Origin: Alentia gelatinosa
Taxonomy: Eukaryota; Annelida; Polychaeta; Phyllodocida; Polynoidae
Length of the DNA: 64,000 nucleotides
Assembly: GCA_950022655.1 (NCBI GenBank)
Contig: OX465579.1
Span: 40,775,950 to 40,839,949, forward strand
Reading direction: 5' to 3'
Shown here: in pieces, positions 20,438 to 31,145 of the stretch
Layout of the letters: every line of letters starts with the position of its first letter
Position numbering within the stretch: the first letter of the stretch is position 1
Translations under genes and position numbers: made by a program
The notes under the pieces: generated by a model
Databases searched by the model: none
Seen by the model: only the letters and a program-made list of their open reading frames with translations
Told to the model about the DNA's origin: nothing

Positions 20438-21843
20438 GACCTCCTTAGGGACTGGAGAGAAAGGTTGACTCAGTTGCTCGACAGGTTATGAGAATGATGG
20501 ATACGCCTTAGGGAGCGGTTTCAAGACACGTAAAACGGTCGGTTGATAGTAGCCCGTGTCAGGCCGTCGTCTCCCTGTGGCCGGTCGATTGATAGGTCTA
20601 GGGGAGTTAGGCTGTTCCCTCCCAGGTGCTAAACGCCTGTATTGTACATGATTTGGTTTGCAGGAATCAATGAAGGACCTCCTAGTTCTGGTTAAAGACT
20701 GCTAGAATTTTGCCATGGATTTGATGTATTGTACTAATTGTTAGGGTTGGAAAAGGTCTGATATCAAACCTATAGGTCATGATACACGTTTAATGCTGTT
20801 CGGCCTCACAAAGGTGTGGTTTCGAAAGGATGCACTTTGCTGAAGATCTGCTTCATATTTTCTGCTAATAGAATAAGAGATGTTAACGACTTAAATTAGG
20901 AGGTGAGAGTTGGTTGGGTTTGCTTGTGAGATCGTTATGTGTCGAGGTACCTTAATTAAAAAGGTTGCAGTTGTCTATGTTGATTATATCTATGTTGATT
21001 ATATATATTACTTTCTCCGAGGGGAAACACCTTCGGGTGCGTGTGGTATACACTGTGGTATACACTGAAAGGGGATACTCCTTCGGCGATAGGGTGCCAT
21101 ACTATGGTTTTAAAATTATGATTGATAGGTTGTCAGTCGTCCTAACATGAAGGGTGTTCATTCACGAAAATTTGTGGTATATTATGTATGCTATCTCTGT
21201 CAGGTATGACTTAAGATACACACTGCTTGTCGTAGCTGTGGGGTACTTGGGGTTTGCGAGGGGGGTGCTACCGGCTGTGTCCTCAATACATTGAGGTATG
21301 GGAGTGCTATACATGCTGTTGTGCAGATTTTGAGGGGTTGTCTGCCATGGAGAAAATGATATGGGAGGGGAGGGGAGGAGAGGGACGCGTTGATGCTGGT
21401 CCACGGTCGATTGATAATGGACCAAGAGTTGATGGCTTCCTTTTCTCCAGTACCAACGTCCTACTTACAAGGGAGGGGGGTCAGTTGGGTTTTATACTCA
21501 TGATCTGTGTGTTCTCCTACTGTTTGTGTATGGGAGTTGGGGGGTACCGATTCCTGCTATACAACACAGGGGGTTAAACATCGTTCTCATTCCCTCCTTC
21601 TGAGGAGGAGTTCTACATTAATAATGTTGTTTGTGCTACATGCTTATGGCTATTGTATCCGTTTTTATGTTCTATTATGGTGTGTGTTCTTTTTTTATGG
21701 TATGGGATTCACTACAGTGGGAGGAAAGAGGGGTTCCTACGAGGGGGAGAGACTCTTCGGAATATGGGGGAAGGAATGGGGAATAAAGGAGACACAGTTC
21801 CCTTATCGACTGAGTAGGTCCACGAGTGATACTTCGAACGGTT
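20438..21843 (+). other. 1.4-kb spacer between LINE ORFs
   Basis: No conserved reading frame. GTCGGTTGATAG, GTCGATTGATAG and GTCGATTGATAAT phrases recur (about 20,539, 20,583, 21,407), as does a doubled GTGGTATACACTG (about 21,042-21,067). No poly-A tail or insertion boundary was seen inside it, so it is treated as part of the element. It might carry an internal promoter or translation-initiation signal for ORF2. Confidence 0.5.
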
Positions 21844-22611
21844 ATGAGTGGGGATAGAGGGCAAAAGAGAGGAAGAGGCAGGGAACTGAGGCTAGGATGC
21901 CTAAATGTCAACGGGCTGGGGGACAAGGTTAAGAGGAAAGCCATGTTCTCACAATTAAGGGCCAAAGCAGACATTTTTATTATGCAGGAAACCCACAGCG
22001 AGGGGGGTACCAACAGACTATGGGAAATGGAATGGGGGGGGTACAATGATTTTCTCAAACGGAACTTCTCAGTCAGGGGGGGTGGCTATTGCTCTCCCCG
22101 CAGACCCCGATGTGATCCTCCTGGAACAGGTGTCGGATGAGGGGGGGAGGGTAGTGGTTGCCCACCTACAGATAGACGAGGAAGATATAGTTGTGGCTAG
22201 TGTGTATGCGCCCACTCAGGACAAGCCCCAGCAGCAGATGGAACTACTGACGAGTCTGAAGAATATTTTGTCCAAGTTTAATGAGTTTCCCATCCTTCTG
22301 GGGGGGGACTTCAACGTGGCCCTCATGCCAGAATTTGACCTTGGATGCCAAGGTAGGAAGAGACCCAGTAGATATAGACAGGAACTTGCTGATTTCTTGA
22401 ATGTGTTTGACCTCACAGATATCTGGAGAGAAACCCACCCCAATCAAAAGAGATTTACCTTTCGGAGAGCAAGACAATGCTCTAGGATAGATTATTGGTT
22501 TATATCTGATGATTTTAAAAACAAAATTAGGTTTCCGGAGATTGTCTCTGCTCTCCATACTGATCACTCCTTACTTTTGGTACAGTTGGAAAGGCCATCA
22601 TCACAGGGGCC
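21844..22611 (+). pseudogene. LINE ORF2 APE-type endonuclease (frameshifted)
   Basis: ATG 21,844 opens with basic MSGDRGQKRGRGRELRL followed by GCLNVNGLGDKVKR (Asn motif) and IFIMQETHS (catalytic Glu). The frame is lost in a G8 run at about 22,034-22,041 and resumes as MIFSNGTSQSGGVAIALP. It continues through VVASVYAPT, LLGGDFNVAL (G-D-F-N), RRARQCSRIDYWFIS and the terminal HTDHSLLLVQL (S-D-H type motif). All APE-class blocks are recognisable, so this enzyme would nick target DNA to prime reverse transcription. A second frameshift near 22,595-22,611 separates it from the RT part. Confidence 0.85.
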
Positions 22612-25110
22612 CAGGGTACTGGAAATTTAATAATCTGATGCTAGGGGACAAAGAATACACAACCCAACTAGCAAGCCATATCCAACAGTGGAAGTCCCTG
22701 CACTCGGATTTGAGTCCCGACATAAAATGGGACTTCACCAAATATAAGATCAGGGACTTCACAATGGAGTACACAAGGGAGAAAAGGAAGAGGGAAAACA
22801 GGGAGAAAGAAGTGAACCTCAAAAGGATATCGGTCTTGGAGGAAAAAGATGCCCCTCTGGATGAGGATGAAAGAGAAGAACTTAGTAGCATTAAGAAAGA
22901 CCTGGAACAGGCCGAGAGAAGGAAGGCTTTATATCTCATGTTCAAATCAAAGGCCAACTGGGCCTTACATGGAGAGAAACCATCGAAATATTTTCTTAAC
23001 ATTATGAAACAGAAGTATAATAGTAAATTGATCTCGCAAATTAAGACAGAAGAGGGGAACATCACCTCCAATCCAGACCTTATCAACCGCAGAATATTCT
23101 CCTTTTATAAGAATCTCTATTCAGACAGGGAAGGGGGAGAGAATCTTTTCGACCATTTAGATGATCTGGTGGATAGGGGAGCTATTCCAACTATTTCTGA
23201 TATGGACAGGAATGCAATAGACTTGCCCCTAGAGAGGGAGGAACTCCACAGGACTCTGAAAAAGCTCAATAGTAATAAATGCCCGGGTACGGATGGGCTC
23301 ACGGCGGAATTTTATAGGCACTCGCCAGGGTTGCTGCCTCTCGCCATACTTATTTATCCTCACTCTAGAACTGTTAGCAATAGCGATTAGGGAAAACCCC
23401 GGTATTGAAGGGATAAGGCTATCAGGAAAACGGATTAAGTTATTACTGTTCGCAGACGACATGTGTTGCATAGTTAGGGACATGGCATCTATACAGAGGG
23501 TAGTGGACATTATCAGAATTTTTGGGAATTTGGCAGGCTTGAAGATAAATGAAGAGAAGTCAAAAATACTTCCTGTGGGTACTGGTCCGGAGGACAGCTT
23601 GGCTGTCCCTCCGCTCCCGGTTGTTGCCAGAGTGGAAATTTTGGGTATTTTTTTTGGGAACGGAGTTTCACCTAAAGACGACTATATGCTGAACTTCAAG
23701 AGCAAATTGGACAAATGTGAAGTTATAACCAACTCATGGTCTTTCAAGAATCTTTCACTGAAAGGTAAAGTAACAGTTGTGAATAGTTTGTTAATCCCTC
23801 AACTCTTGTACTGCTCTTCAGCTCTGTTTACCCCAGAGAGAGTTTTTGTGGAATTTCGTAAGATAGTGGCCTCTTTCCTTTGGAAAGGTGGTTCAAGTAA
23901 GGTCTCCTATAGAATGCTTAGGCAGCCAATAGAGCAAGGGGGACTGAAATTGTTAGATTTAAGAATAATGTACGAGGTTTCCAGGATCAAATGGGTGTCT
24001 AGGTTATGCAAAGAGGACCATCTGCCATGGACCCTTTTTTTCAGGAGTTTCTCAGAGGTAAAGACTTCTATAAGGGAGTTCTTTCTTGAAAAGGTGGACT
24101 TTAGAGACCCTCCCGGCGTTCCAAAATTCTATAAACAAATAATTAAACAGTGGAGGGATTTATACAACGTACCACCGGGTAGTGAGAGAGAAAAGCAGAA
24201 CGACCCTCTCTTAAATAACATGTTTATTCAATGGGACTGGGAAGTTGAGATTATGCTGTTCCGAAGCTGGAGACCCGCAGGTGTTGTTCAAGTTAGAGAT
24301 CTAATACGTGAAAAAAAACTCATGACGAGAGGGGACATTGAGGAGACTTATAATGTAAGATGTGATGAGCGAACTTGGTCTAAAATCCAGAAAAATATCC
24401 CATGGCTTGGTACGATGTCTTTTGAAAACTTTAAATCAGATTCCATGTGTCTCATGGTTAACGACAATGGAGGTGGTTCGTTCAATGTTATGAATTGTAT
24501 CAATAACAAGTTTTACAACTTCTTACTGGGTAGGGTAGCGGTGGGATCTCCGGGTCTGGCTTTTTGGAAGGAAACGGCAAAGCACAAAAACATTTCGGAT
24601 AAAGGCTGGGCAGAAATCTATAAGAGTGCCTACCAGGCCACACGGGAAACAAAGTTACAGTCTTTTTTTTTCAAGATTATTCATAATGTAGTGCCCACTA
24701 ATTCCTTCCTTTTTAAGATCAGGGTCTTATCTTCACCTGATTGCTCATTTTGTCATGACACTGACTCAATAATTCACTTCTTGGTGGAATGTCCTATGGT
24801 GGTGGTTTTTTGGAAGCAATTGAAAAATTGGCTGAAGGTGTGCGTAGATGTTGTACTAAACATTGATCCGATTGAACTGATAGTCGGGCTAGGGAATAAA
24901 GGCAACCAAGCTAATATGCTTCGTTTTATAAGTCTCCACGCAATGTTCTACATTTTCCGACAAAAATTGTTCTACAACAGCGAGTTTTCAGTACACAACT
25001 GGAGTAGGGAATTTCGAAATAGCCTCTGTGTAGAAAAATATGTATGCAACTTACTAGGTAAAAAGGAGCGGTTTCTTAAATGGAACGATATACTGGAGTG
25101 CATGATGTAA
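22612..25110 (+). pseudogene. LINE ORF2 reverse transcriptase and C-terminus (internal deletion)
   Basis: Continues as RGPGYWKFNN, a Lys/Glu-rich linker, then HGEKPSKYFLNIMKQK and the RT start NKCPGTDGLTAEFYR. Immediately after, at about 23,318-23,325, the sequence jumps to GTRQGCCLSPYLFILTLELL (motif B) in another frame. The 100-150 residues normally between, including motif A with a catalytic Asp, are missing. Motif C (LLLFADDMCCIV), GLKINEEKSK and LSLKGKVTVVNSLL follow. A C-terminal CSFCHDTDSIIHFLVEC (C-x2-C-x8-H-x4-C) is typical of the L1 group. The 605-codon C-terminal frame is itself undamaged up to the TAA at 25,108. Loss of motif A makes the polymerase inactive. Confidence 0.9.
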
Positions 25111-25838
25111 ACCAAAGAAACAATCCTGCAAGTGTCCAAGAAACAAACAGTTCTGTGAAGCACCATGTCGGGAGAACAGGGATTTTTTTAGGGGAGGGCT
25201 GGGGTAGGATAGTCCCATGTTCTTCCTCCTAGGTGATTACCCTTTTAACATACCTGAATTATAATAGTACGGTACTATTTTGTTGTGTCCAGTCTATTTG
25301 TAAGCCAACCGTCCTTGTCTTTGTCTACCGCCGGCTACTCCTTATTTTAAATGTGTAACTGTGTGTTTTTATGTTCTCAGAAAAGGATGAAAATGGAAAA
25401 TAGAGCTTCCTCTACTTGTGGTTCAGGGCAGAAGTAAGGATTTTTTTGTTTTTTATAATAGAAGTTGTCTGGTAAGCTTATGCGTAAACAGAACTAAGGG
25501 GTAGGCAAGGGGGCCTCCTCTAGTTTTCCTCTTCTGGGCAGGAAAGGGAGGGAGAGTAGAACTTTCTGAATTTTGGCCCAGCTTCTGCCCTCACCTATGA
25601 TAAAGTGATATTGCATTGTATAGGTAAATGGAGTACTTAGTTTATATCAGGTAGCTTCAGCATCTTGCATAATTTTTTCAAGCACTGTCAACGTTGGATT
25701 GATCACCTGTAGCCACTAGGATATACTATTGTACACGGATGCATAGCTCCTTTATAACTTACTGATGGATTGTACTGTATCGCAAATCAATTCGGTTCAA
25801 TAAATAGAGCAAAGCTCGTGATATAAAAAAAAAAAAAA
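25111..25838 (+). terminator. LINE 3' UTR with polyadenylation signal and poly-A
   Basis: 728 bp after ORF2. It ends with AATAAA at 25,799-25,804, then ATAAAAAAAAA through 25,838. This is the normal processing signal and tail of a retrotransposed transcript, and it fixes the 3' boundary of the insertion. Confidence 0.85.
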
Positions 25839-26394
25839 CAAGGCAATATACAGCCGATACCTGTGATGCTGTGATGCCGCATGTATGAATAAAGTGGTCT
25901 CTTTCATGCAGTGCTATTTAGTGGTGGACCTCAGATATGTATCTACACAGAATAGTTAAAGTTCTGACCATCACTGGTTCTTTGTAAATTATTGGCAGAA
26001 ATTAAGGTGGCGCCTATGGAGTCCCTGGTGAGTGAAATTAGAACTACAGGCATCTTGCAGAGCACTCAAGCGTAGCCGACTCATAGATAACGCTGAACAA
26101 ACACGGCCGCACACCGTGTTTCCTATCCATAGATACAAGTCCGTGGTTTCGACCAGAAAATTCGGATCTATGCATTATCTTTTAAGTCAATAGCTTTATT
26201 TTCATTCCCTAAGATACATCAATGTATGTACTCTTTCCTGTTCGACCAGAATCTATATGTGGACTGCATCTGTCGCCACTCAACAATATCGCACTGACAG
26301 GCAATATATGAGGCAAGTTCTCGCATGTCAACCTATCTTATGACTATAATAGTCAATACTACACTCTCCAAGCAGATCTTTCAAGGCGCGATCG
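25839..26394. other. Non-coding stretch
   Basis: Unique-looking sequence downstream of the LINE. Nothing supported. Confidence 0.4.
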
Positions 26395-26460
26395 CTTTCT
26401 AATAACTCATATATGATGAGTTGGGAACTACTGTAATTGTTAAATGAGTGTCATAGACAA
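26395..26460 (+). repeat. 66-bp repeat, copy 2
   Basis: Exact copy of 16,945-17,010 in the same orientation, including the AACTCATATATGATGAGTT palindrome. Flanks differ on both sides: here CGATCG precedes and ACCATTTG follows. It lies 556 bp beyond the LINE poly-A, so it is not a LINE target-site duplication. Confidence 0.9.
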
Positions 26461-27761
26461 ACCATTTGTTGTTGTTTTTTTTTGGGGGGGGGTTTAATTT
26501 CTAAACCACTTTATAATGTGAATCCACAGTTGATTAGACTTCCCCTTTGGATGAGCACAAGTTATGTTGACAAAGAAAGCCTACAACACATTCATGGTGT
26601 TCTCTCCTCTGAAGAAAGTAATTCCTATCACTATGTCTGGTTTGACATAACAAATACTTTCAATCTCACTTTGACATTTATACGGAAACAGACTTTGAAG
26701 GAAGGTATCATTTAAAAAGAAAAGGTCACTTGGGACAATGAAACTCATATACTACTCGTATTTTGAGATCGGCAAAACAGTGCATTTTCGGATTGTCGAT
26801 ATGCATGAATGTAAATAATATACCACATATGTAAGCCTAAAATGGTTTGTAATATTACACTGTTGTATCACTAAAAATGATGCAAGAACTGTTGGAGCAA
26901 CGTTCTACTCAAACTTTAAAACCGCCAACTCTGGCGAAGTTTGTCAATAAATAAGATTTGTTTTTAAATTACAGAAAAGAGTGTACATTATCTACCATAG
27001 AAATATATGCATCTCTATATACAAGTAAAACACAAAATACCCTTCAATGTGCTCAGAAATTAGGATATATGAAGACCAGTGGGCGCAAGAACCAAAACAC
27101 AGGATCTATACTAGGAGAGTATACTATCAATACCACATACGTCATCTGACTAAGACATAAGAGATGCTCTACAGATAAATATACCTGGAAAACATATTTT
27201 ATGGTGGAATTAGCTTATATGATACATTTTAAATGGATGTGATTCGATTTTACTATCAGGTATGAGATGATGTTTCAGAAAAAGATCTTCCTTCGCCTAG
27301 TTTCATAAAGCGAGTTCCATCCTACGAATCCCTGGAGATGAGCATCCAAGGAAATGTCTTCATCTGCCACCTCATGAAACGTTTTCTGCGTATGAAGTGC
27401 TCTGAGTTTTTCTATGCGCAGTTGTCACAAGCTAGTGCCTCTGAACATCTGAGCAGTCTCCCATGATATTGAGTCTGGTGTCATTAATCTCCTAGAGTGA
27501 TGGCACGACTGAGGCCTGTGCCAACTCCCGCCAACCTATGGACTATGGCTTCTTCTCTTGATAGGACCAAACCAATTTTTCCCTTTTAAATCTTACAAGT
27601 AGCTAACATTCTAGGTCAAAGGGAACACATACACATGTATGGCGTAATATTTTACACTATATCTCGAAAGAGTACGAGCAGGGGGTCGTTTTATTTTCTA
27701 TGCCAACGAGAGTGTAAGGTTAGAGGAAAGCTCGTACGAGGGTTTTGGTTTGATAATTCAA
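26461..27761. other. Non-coding AT-rich stretch
   Basis: No gene is supported. Just left of the next element, 27,668-27,740 contains AGTACGAG and CTCGTACGAG in inverted arrangement. These may be the outer hairpin of the paired-hairpin element that follows. Confidence 0.4.
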
Positions 27762-28015
27762 TTTATCTCACCCTGGTATTTTTTTTCCATAGGCTTAACA
27801 TTAGGAACTCGTACTCCAGGGCCATGAAGGCTGTGTACCCAATACTCAATGGCAAATTGAGTGATTTATTTTATCAGTCAATAATGTTATATGGGGTGAG
27901 ATAAATTCAGAGACCCACTCGATGAAAATACCATGGTCCGCACTCCACCTCGTTTGACCACTACAAAATCCACTCAGCTTCGCTTCGTGAATTACCCTGC
28001 AGTCAAACTCGGTGC
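27762..28015 (+). mobile_element. Paired-hairpin TIR element, copy at 27.8 kb
   Basis: The first part (27,762-27,905) has TIRs TTTATCTCACCC ... GGGTGAGATAAA and the core CCATAGGCTTAACATTAGGA followed by ACTCGTAC. The second part (27,906 to about 28,015) starts TTCAGAGACCCA. It contains inverted pieces (CACCTCGTTTGA ... TCAAACTCGGTG around a TCGCTTCG centre), the same layout as the 52-kb copy. Non-coding. Confidence 0.7.
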
Positions 28016-28044
28016 AGTATGGACCAACAAACTTAATATCACTT

Positions 28045-28176
28045 ACTGAATTTACGTAAAATCACCTAAAACTATAAAACATTCTATAAATGAAAGTAAA
28101 CCTCAACATTTTTATGTTTTTATACGTATGAAATCTACCTGTGACACACATAAATTTACGTCTTATGTTTACTGGG
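28045..28176 (+). repeat. Solo right end of the ACGTAAATTTACGT element
   Basis: About 132 bp matching 11,893-12,024: GAATTTACGTAAAAT, GAAAGTAAACCT, AAATCTACCTGTGACACAC and the terminal GTTTACTGGG. It diverges by some 15-20%. The left part of the element is absent. Confidence 0.75.
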
Positions 28177-30500
28177 TAGACGACGGTCCATGAGGTATCA
28201 TCCATTTGGCTTTCATAATTTATCGTTGGCTTGGCCTTCATTGTCCATAGTCTCCTTCACCTCTACAAGAAGATGAAATAAGTTCCCAAGAATATCACTA
28301 TGTGACACCACATTCAACCATTAGACACCCTCGGTCAAATCTCCTCTAAAGTGTCTTTCAAGCCGATTTTGTCCTCAGGGTCTCTTGAACGAGACTATGA
28401 ACGAGGATTTTTCTCCCTATGGACGATAGGGATAAAAGAACGCGATTGATTAGAGCTCTCTCGCCCAGTAGGTCTTCTTCGTCGGGTCTGTCATCACCAG
28501 AGAGAGTTTAGAATAAAACGGACCCTAGATCACCAGGTTAGTAACCTCTGAAGTCTCTGCAACAAATTCCAACGAAATGATATCCTGTCAAAGTCACAAG
28601 CTGGAATCGGGACCCAGTAAACTATCATTTATAATTTGACCAAGTCCGAATGATGAAACAGTAAGTTATGCATCCATGGCCTTTTGCACATAAGTCTTCA
28701 GAAAGTGTTTTGATTCCTCTACCTACGTGACCTCATCTGCATGCTATTTAATTACAACTATGTCGGGCATGAAATTACAAGAAACTAGTCTTCCAATGCA
28801 GAGAGACATCCCCATGAACCGGAATTAATATTGCTCGCCAATTCCATGCTTGTTGAAGCAAGCTACAATTCAGTATTCCTATGATCCTGCTGCAGTGTTC
28901 TCTATAAAAGCCACGGAATGTAGGCAGTCTTACAATGATTAAATTAGGTACATCGGAAGCAGGTTATGATCCAAACAAGGTTCCTGTAGCTACGAATACA
29001 AAGGTTTCTATTAGCAACAACCACACAGTTTCCGTGAAAGACTTCCTCCGTCTTTCTCCAGGTATATATTTTGTTGTGTGATAGCAAGAATATGTAGCGA
29101 TGTAACGAAAGCAGTATCATATGTCTCCGATGCGGTAAGGAGTTGGATTCTGTTATGTCATTTTCTCAGCTTTTCTATGAATACAAATAATGGTGTCTAC
29201 ATATGCTTCGTATGCTTTGCAGTACTGCTCATATCCTCTTTAATGACTGTAGTACATGTAAATATTATAACTTGCCGATATATGTTTTACTATATGCCAT
29301 GGTCACCCCATAATTATATATCAGATCCCAATGCAAAAAGGCCACAAACCCGGACCTAAACTTATCAATACTCCAGCGCTTATAATCTGGAGAAACTGTC
29401 GATCTTTGTAGTGGGCAAAAACAAAGTGAGACTACTACCAAAGCACAACCATGAAAGCTACATTTAAGACCGTAGCTTGTAGTCAACACATTGTACATAG
29501 CCCACGCCCGTGATAACAAAGATGCCCTACTTTGCGAATTCAGAGACGGGAGTAAAGGTCATGCCATTGGAGTCATTGATCAGCGAATGTGCGTGTCTAA
29601 ATATCAGCACTTTGTAAGATAAGGTCAGTTCCTGAAATTAGTGATGTCACACCGTATTTTTCCAGCTGTATTACGTAGTCTTAAGGACCCGGACCTGATA
29701 TGTTATATATCACATTGCCCGTCCTAGAGTCAGCTATAGTCTTAAAGGTCTTTCGTACTAGAGAACCTCCTCAGACGTGAAATACCTATTCTAGAATTTT
29801 AAAAAAACATTCATAGAAGATTGCTGAATCGCTGATTTCACCTATCCAATCTATTGGCAGCGGAACTATAATATGATTTATGAAAACACTGAGGTATTTT
29901 TTTTCAAATAGTGTTCTCTGATTAATTTCTAGGAAGCCAATTCATAAACTACATCTCAGCGATTTGATGACAGACCACGTAGGACTATTTCCTGAGGGTT
30001 GGTTGAGGCCTTAATATTTTTAAAGGATTAAACTCTCCCACGCCGAGGAAGGTCCAAACAATATCAGGAAGTAGTCAATCTAGTCAATTAGTTGAGAGGG
30101 TCGTTGAGGAAAATAATATAATGCTCTCAGTCATTCTAACGTTAACGTTTCTGCCTACTAGAACAGAGGTGAATCACATCCGATAGCACTTTAGATTGTT
30201 TAAAATCACTAAACCGCTTGGCATATATCGCATCTGTACAACTTTGAGTCCTCACCCAACTGCTCTGCATCTTATCTTTTTGTAAAGGGTGTTCAGTAGT
30301 TGGCAGTGATCACTACAATGATCACTAATGAACAAAATGTATATAAACGCATTTCTTTAGTACTTATAATCATAATTTCCTGAGATGTGCCAATTAAAGG
30401 CACTGAGAGACATAGTAAATAGCAACTGTGACAAAGATTCATAAGGAGTCTTCAATATAAAAATGGAGTGCAGTAGAAATGCATGGGCTTAAGTAAAACC
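28177..30500. other. Non-coding stretch
   Basis: About 2.3 kb of AT-rich sequence with no supported gene or RNA. A hydrophobic open frame at 29,078-29,359 has no recognisable domain, start context or neighbouring exons and is not annotated. Confidence 0.4.
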
Positions 30501-31145
30501 TTTTATCCTACCCCTAATATAAAATCCCATAGGCTTAACATTGAGTTTCCGTATGCCACGCTGACTGGCATACGGAGTTTTATATGCCACTAGTGGCATA
30601 TAGAATTATTATTATGTAATATTCCAAATCGGGGAGACAGGGTAGGATAAAATCAAAACCTGATTCGTTTTAATCTTGGCCACCGCATTCCACTCCTGGT
30701 GTTATGGCTCCGAATCACTATGCCAAACCCCAGTCGTGGCATACGGTGGCCAAGATTAAAACTCATCCAGTTTTACGATATTATTCTAAAAGATATAATG
30801 TCATGTAACCTGTATCATGTGCTAGATAGTACTATATCGATTAATATAACCTCTTCATGATTTAATTCGGAACTTAAAAATAGGTTAGTTGGGCTTATTT
30901 GAATTCAAGATCTTGCCCTGAAGAAGTCGAGAAGACATTACGTCATCATTTCCAATCGATCTGTAATCTAAGGAATCCATCACGTACTATCGTTTTTATC
31001 CTACCCTATCTCCTCGATTTTGGAATTTTACGTGATAACAATGCTGTATGCCCCTAGTGGCATATAAAACTTCGTATGCCAGTCAGCGTGGCATACGGAA
31101 ACCCAATGTTAAGCCTATGGGATTTTATATTAGGGGTAGGATAAA
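30501..31145. mobile_element. Composite paired-hairpin element: two inverted ~150-bp TIR units
   Basis: Two units, 30,501-30,652 and 30,994-31,145, are inverted copies of each other (about 93% by eye). Each is bounded by TTTTATCCTACCC and GGGTAGGATAAA and contains the core CCCATAGGCTTAACATTGRG. Inside each is a small hairpin (GTATGCCACGCTGACTGGCATAC) and a second one (TATGCCACTAGTGGCATA). The 341-bp spacer has its own inverted repeat (TAATCTTGGCCACCG ... CGGTGGCCAAGATTA, about 30,691-30,755). The whole 645-bp block folds on itself. Non-coding. Confidence 0.85.

Larger units (their letters stand above)
18000..25838 (+). mobile_element. Tx1/L1-like LINE carrying NADAR and SGNH-like ORFs
   Basis: A near-full-length non-LTR retrotransposon: a C-run (18,021-18,037) in the presumed 5' UTR, ORF1, a small second ORF, a 1.4-kb spacer, ORF2 (APE endonuclease, RT, CCHC), a 3' UTR, AATAAA at 25,799 and poly-A to 25,838. 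L1-type ORF1 (coiled coil plus RRM) and an ORF2 ending with C-x2-C-x8-H-x4-C place it in the L1/Tx1 group. ORF1 is intact while ORF2 has two frameshifts and an RT deletion, so the copy cannot move by itself but looks fairly young. A target-site duplication was not found. Confidence 0.9.

Noticed and set aside
29078..29359. Hydrophobic ORF that could be a small membrane protein
   Set aside because: AT-rich chance frame; no conserved motif, Kozak-like context or adjacent exons.
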